Positions 37,249 through 37,337 of a DNA stretch of 37,337 bases are shown one piece after another. Below the pieces are notes generated by a model, which saw nothing but the letters and a program-made list of their open reading frames with translations, made no database searches and was not told where the DNA came from. Both the position numbers and the translations under genes were made by a program. The stretch is from assembly GCF_000620765.1 (NCBI RefSeq), contig NZ_JIAK01000026.1:1-37337 (forward strand), read 5' to 3'. How positions within the stretch are numbered: the first letter of the stretch is position 1; each line of letters opens with the position of its first letter. The DNA comes from Desulfovermiculus halophilus DSM 18834. GTDB taxonomy: Bacteria > Desulfobacterota > Desulfovibrionia > Desulfovibrionales > Desulfothermaceae.

Positions 37249-37337
37249 CGGAAACGGTTCTTTGGACACAAGTTTAGACTATGCTGCCATCCGATTTTCC
37301 AGCCAGTTATGGCGGATTTCGTCAGGTGACGTGAAGG
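37249..37337 (-). mobile_element. Insertion sequence, 3' end of a reverse-strand IS
   Basis: The coding frame of the tape measure ends here and the sequence changes character. The inward-reading end CGGAAACGGTTCTTTGGACA is followed on the minus strand by the 3' end of a transposase gene (stop at 37279-37281). Its end loosely resembles the outer end of the left-edge IS (CGGACAAAATGG). Both IS parts read in the same direction, consistent with two copies of one element. Confidence 0.55.
37279..37337 (-). CDS. Transposase, C-terminal end (cut by window edge)
   Basis: On the minus strand the frame reads FTSPDEIRHNWLENRMAA and then a TAG stop. This looks like the final residues of an integrase-core (DDE) transposase, whose C-termini often read SPxEx...NWL. 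Only 18 residues are in the window, so family and identity with the left-edge transposase cannot be proved here. Confidence 0.5.
   Translation of the reverse strand, partial: FTSPDEIRHNWLENRMAA

Overview
The window is a GC-rich stretch of a Gram-negative bacterial genome, almost entirely occupied by a defective prophage of a contractile-tailed (myovirus-like) temperate phage. Gene style (AddB/Cas4-like nuclease, Sak4-type recombinase, AAA_14 ATPase, ParE/Phd pair, IS transposase fragments) would fit a Desulfobacterota/Geobacter-like host, but nothing here is taxonomically diagnostic and that assignment is a low-confidence inference. Both edges lie inside insertion sequences in the same orientation: an N-terminal transposase fragment at the left edge and a C-terminal transposase fragment at the right edge.

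Layout. (1) 1-328: IS remnant. (2) 322-2082: a QueC-like PP-loop protein whose 5' end was removed by the IS, resembling the QueC-like proteins of defence systems (QatC/Cap9 type), closed by a strong terminator. (3) 2256-12074: early region on the + strand: a small phage protein, an ECF-like sigma factor, then a recombination/replication operon (Fe-S PD-(D/E)XK nuclease, Sak4-like ATPase, DUF669-like ssDNA-binding protein, ERCC4 nuclease, RecD2-like helicase, CHC2/Toprim primase fused to a helicase). (4) 12090-13335: a reverse-strand toxin-antitoxin pair and a 600-bp intergenic region carrying a dense array of the 8-mer TGCGGTGG in both orientations plus AT-rich tracts, a good candidate replication origin. 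(5) 13336-15953: a replication-region protein, a Mor/CD3324-like HTH protein and three reverse-strand genes including a complete tyrosine recombinase and a stand-alone recombinase core-binding domain. (6) 16094-18164: small lipoprotein, small protein, large terminase. (7) 18249-19559: a reverse-strand AAA_14 ATPase cargo gene flanked by imperfect direct repeats. (8) 19859-32223: portal, a 1529-residue MuF fusion carrying a kinase-fold domain, two small proteins, an adenine methyltransferase-prohead protease-scaffold fusion, decoration protein, major capsid protein and head-tail connectors. (9) 32283-37248: tail terminator, small protein, sheath, tube, tail chaperone with a predicted -1 frameshift, and a tape measure protein broken by the right-hand IS; baseplate, fibre and lysis genes lie outside or are lost.

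The most notable system-level signal is a 36-bp element present five times, always on the + strand and always 20-75 bp upstream of the first gene of a phage transcription unit. All copies share the invariant 12-mer TCCGGTAAGTAA, and four share CTCCGAC 18 bp before its GTAAGTAA part, a promoter-like two-box layout. One copy starts immediately after the stop codon of the phage's own sigma-factor gene. I infer that this sigma factor and the five elements form a phage-wide regulon; this is not proven by sequence alone. The second notable system is the giant MuF protein, which may be a virion-packaged effector, and the third is the single polypeptide that joins DNA methylation, prohead protease and scaffold.
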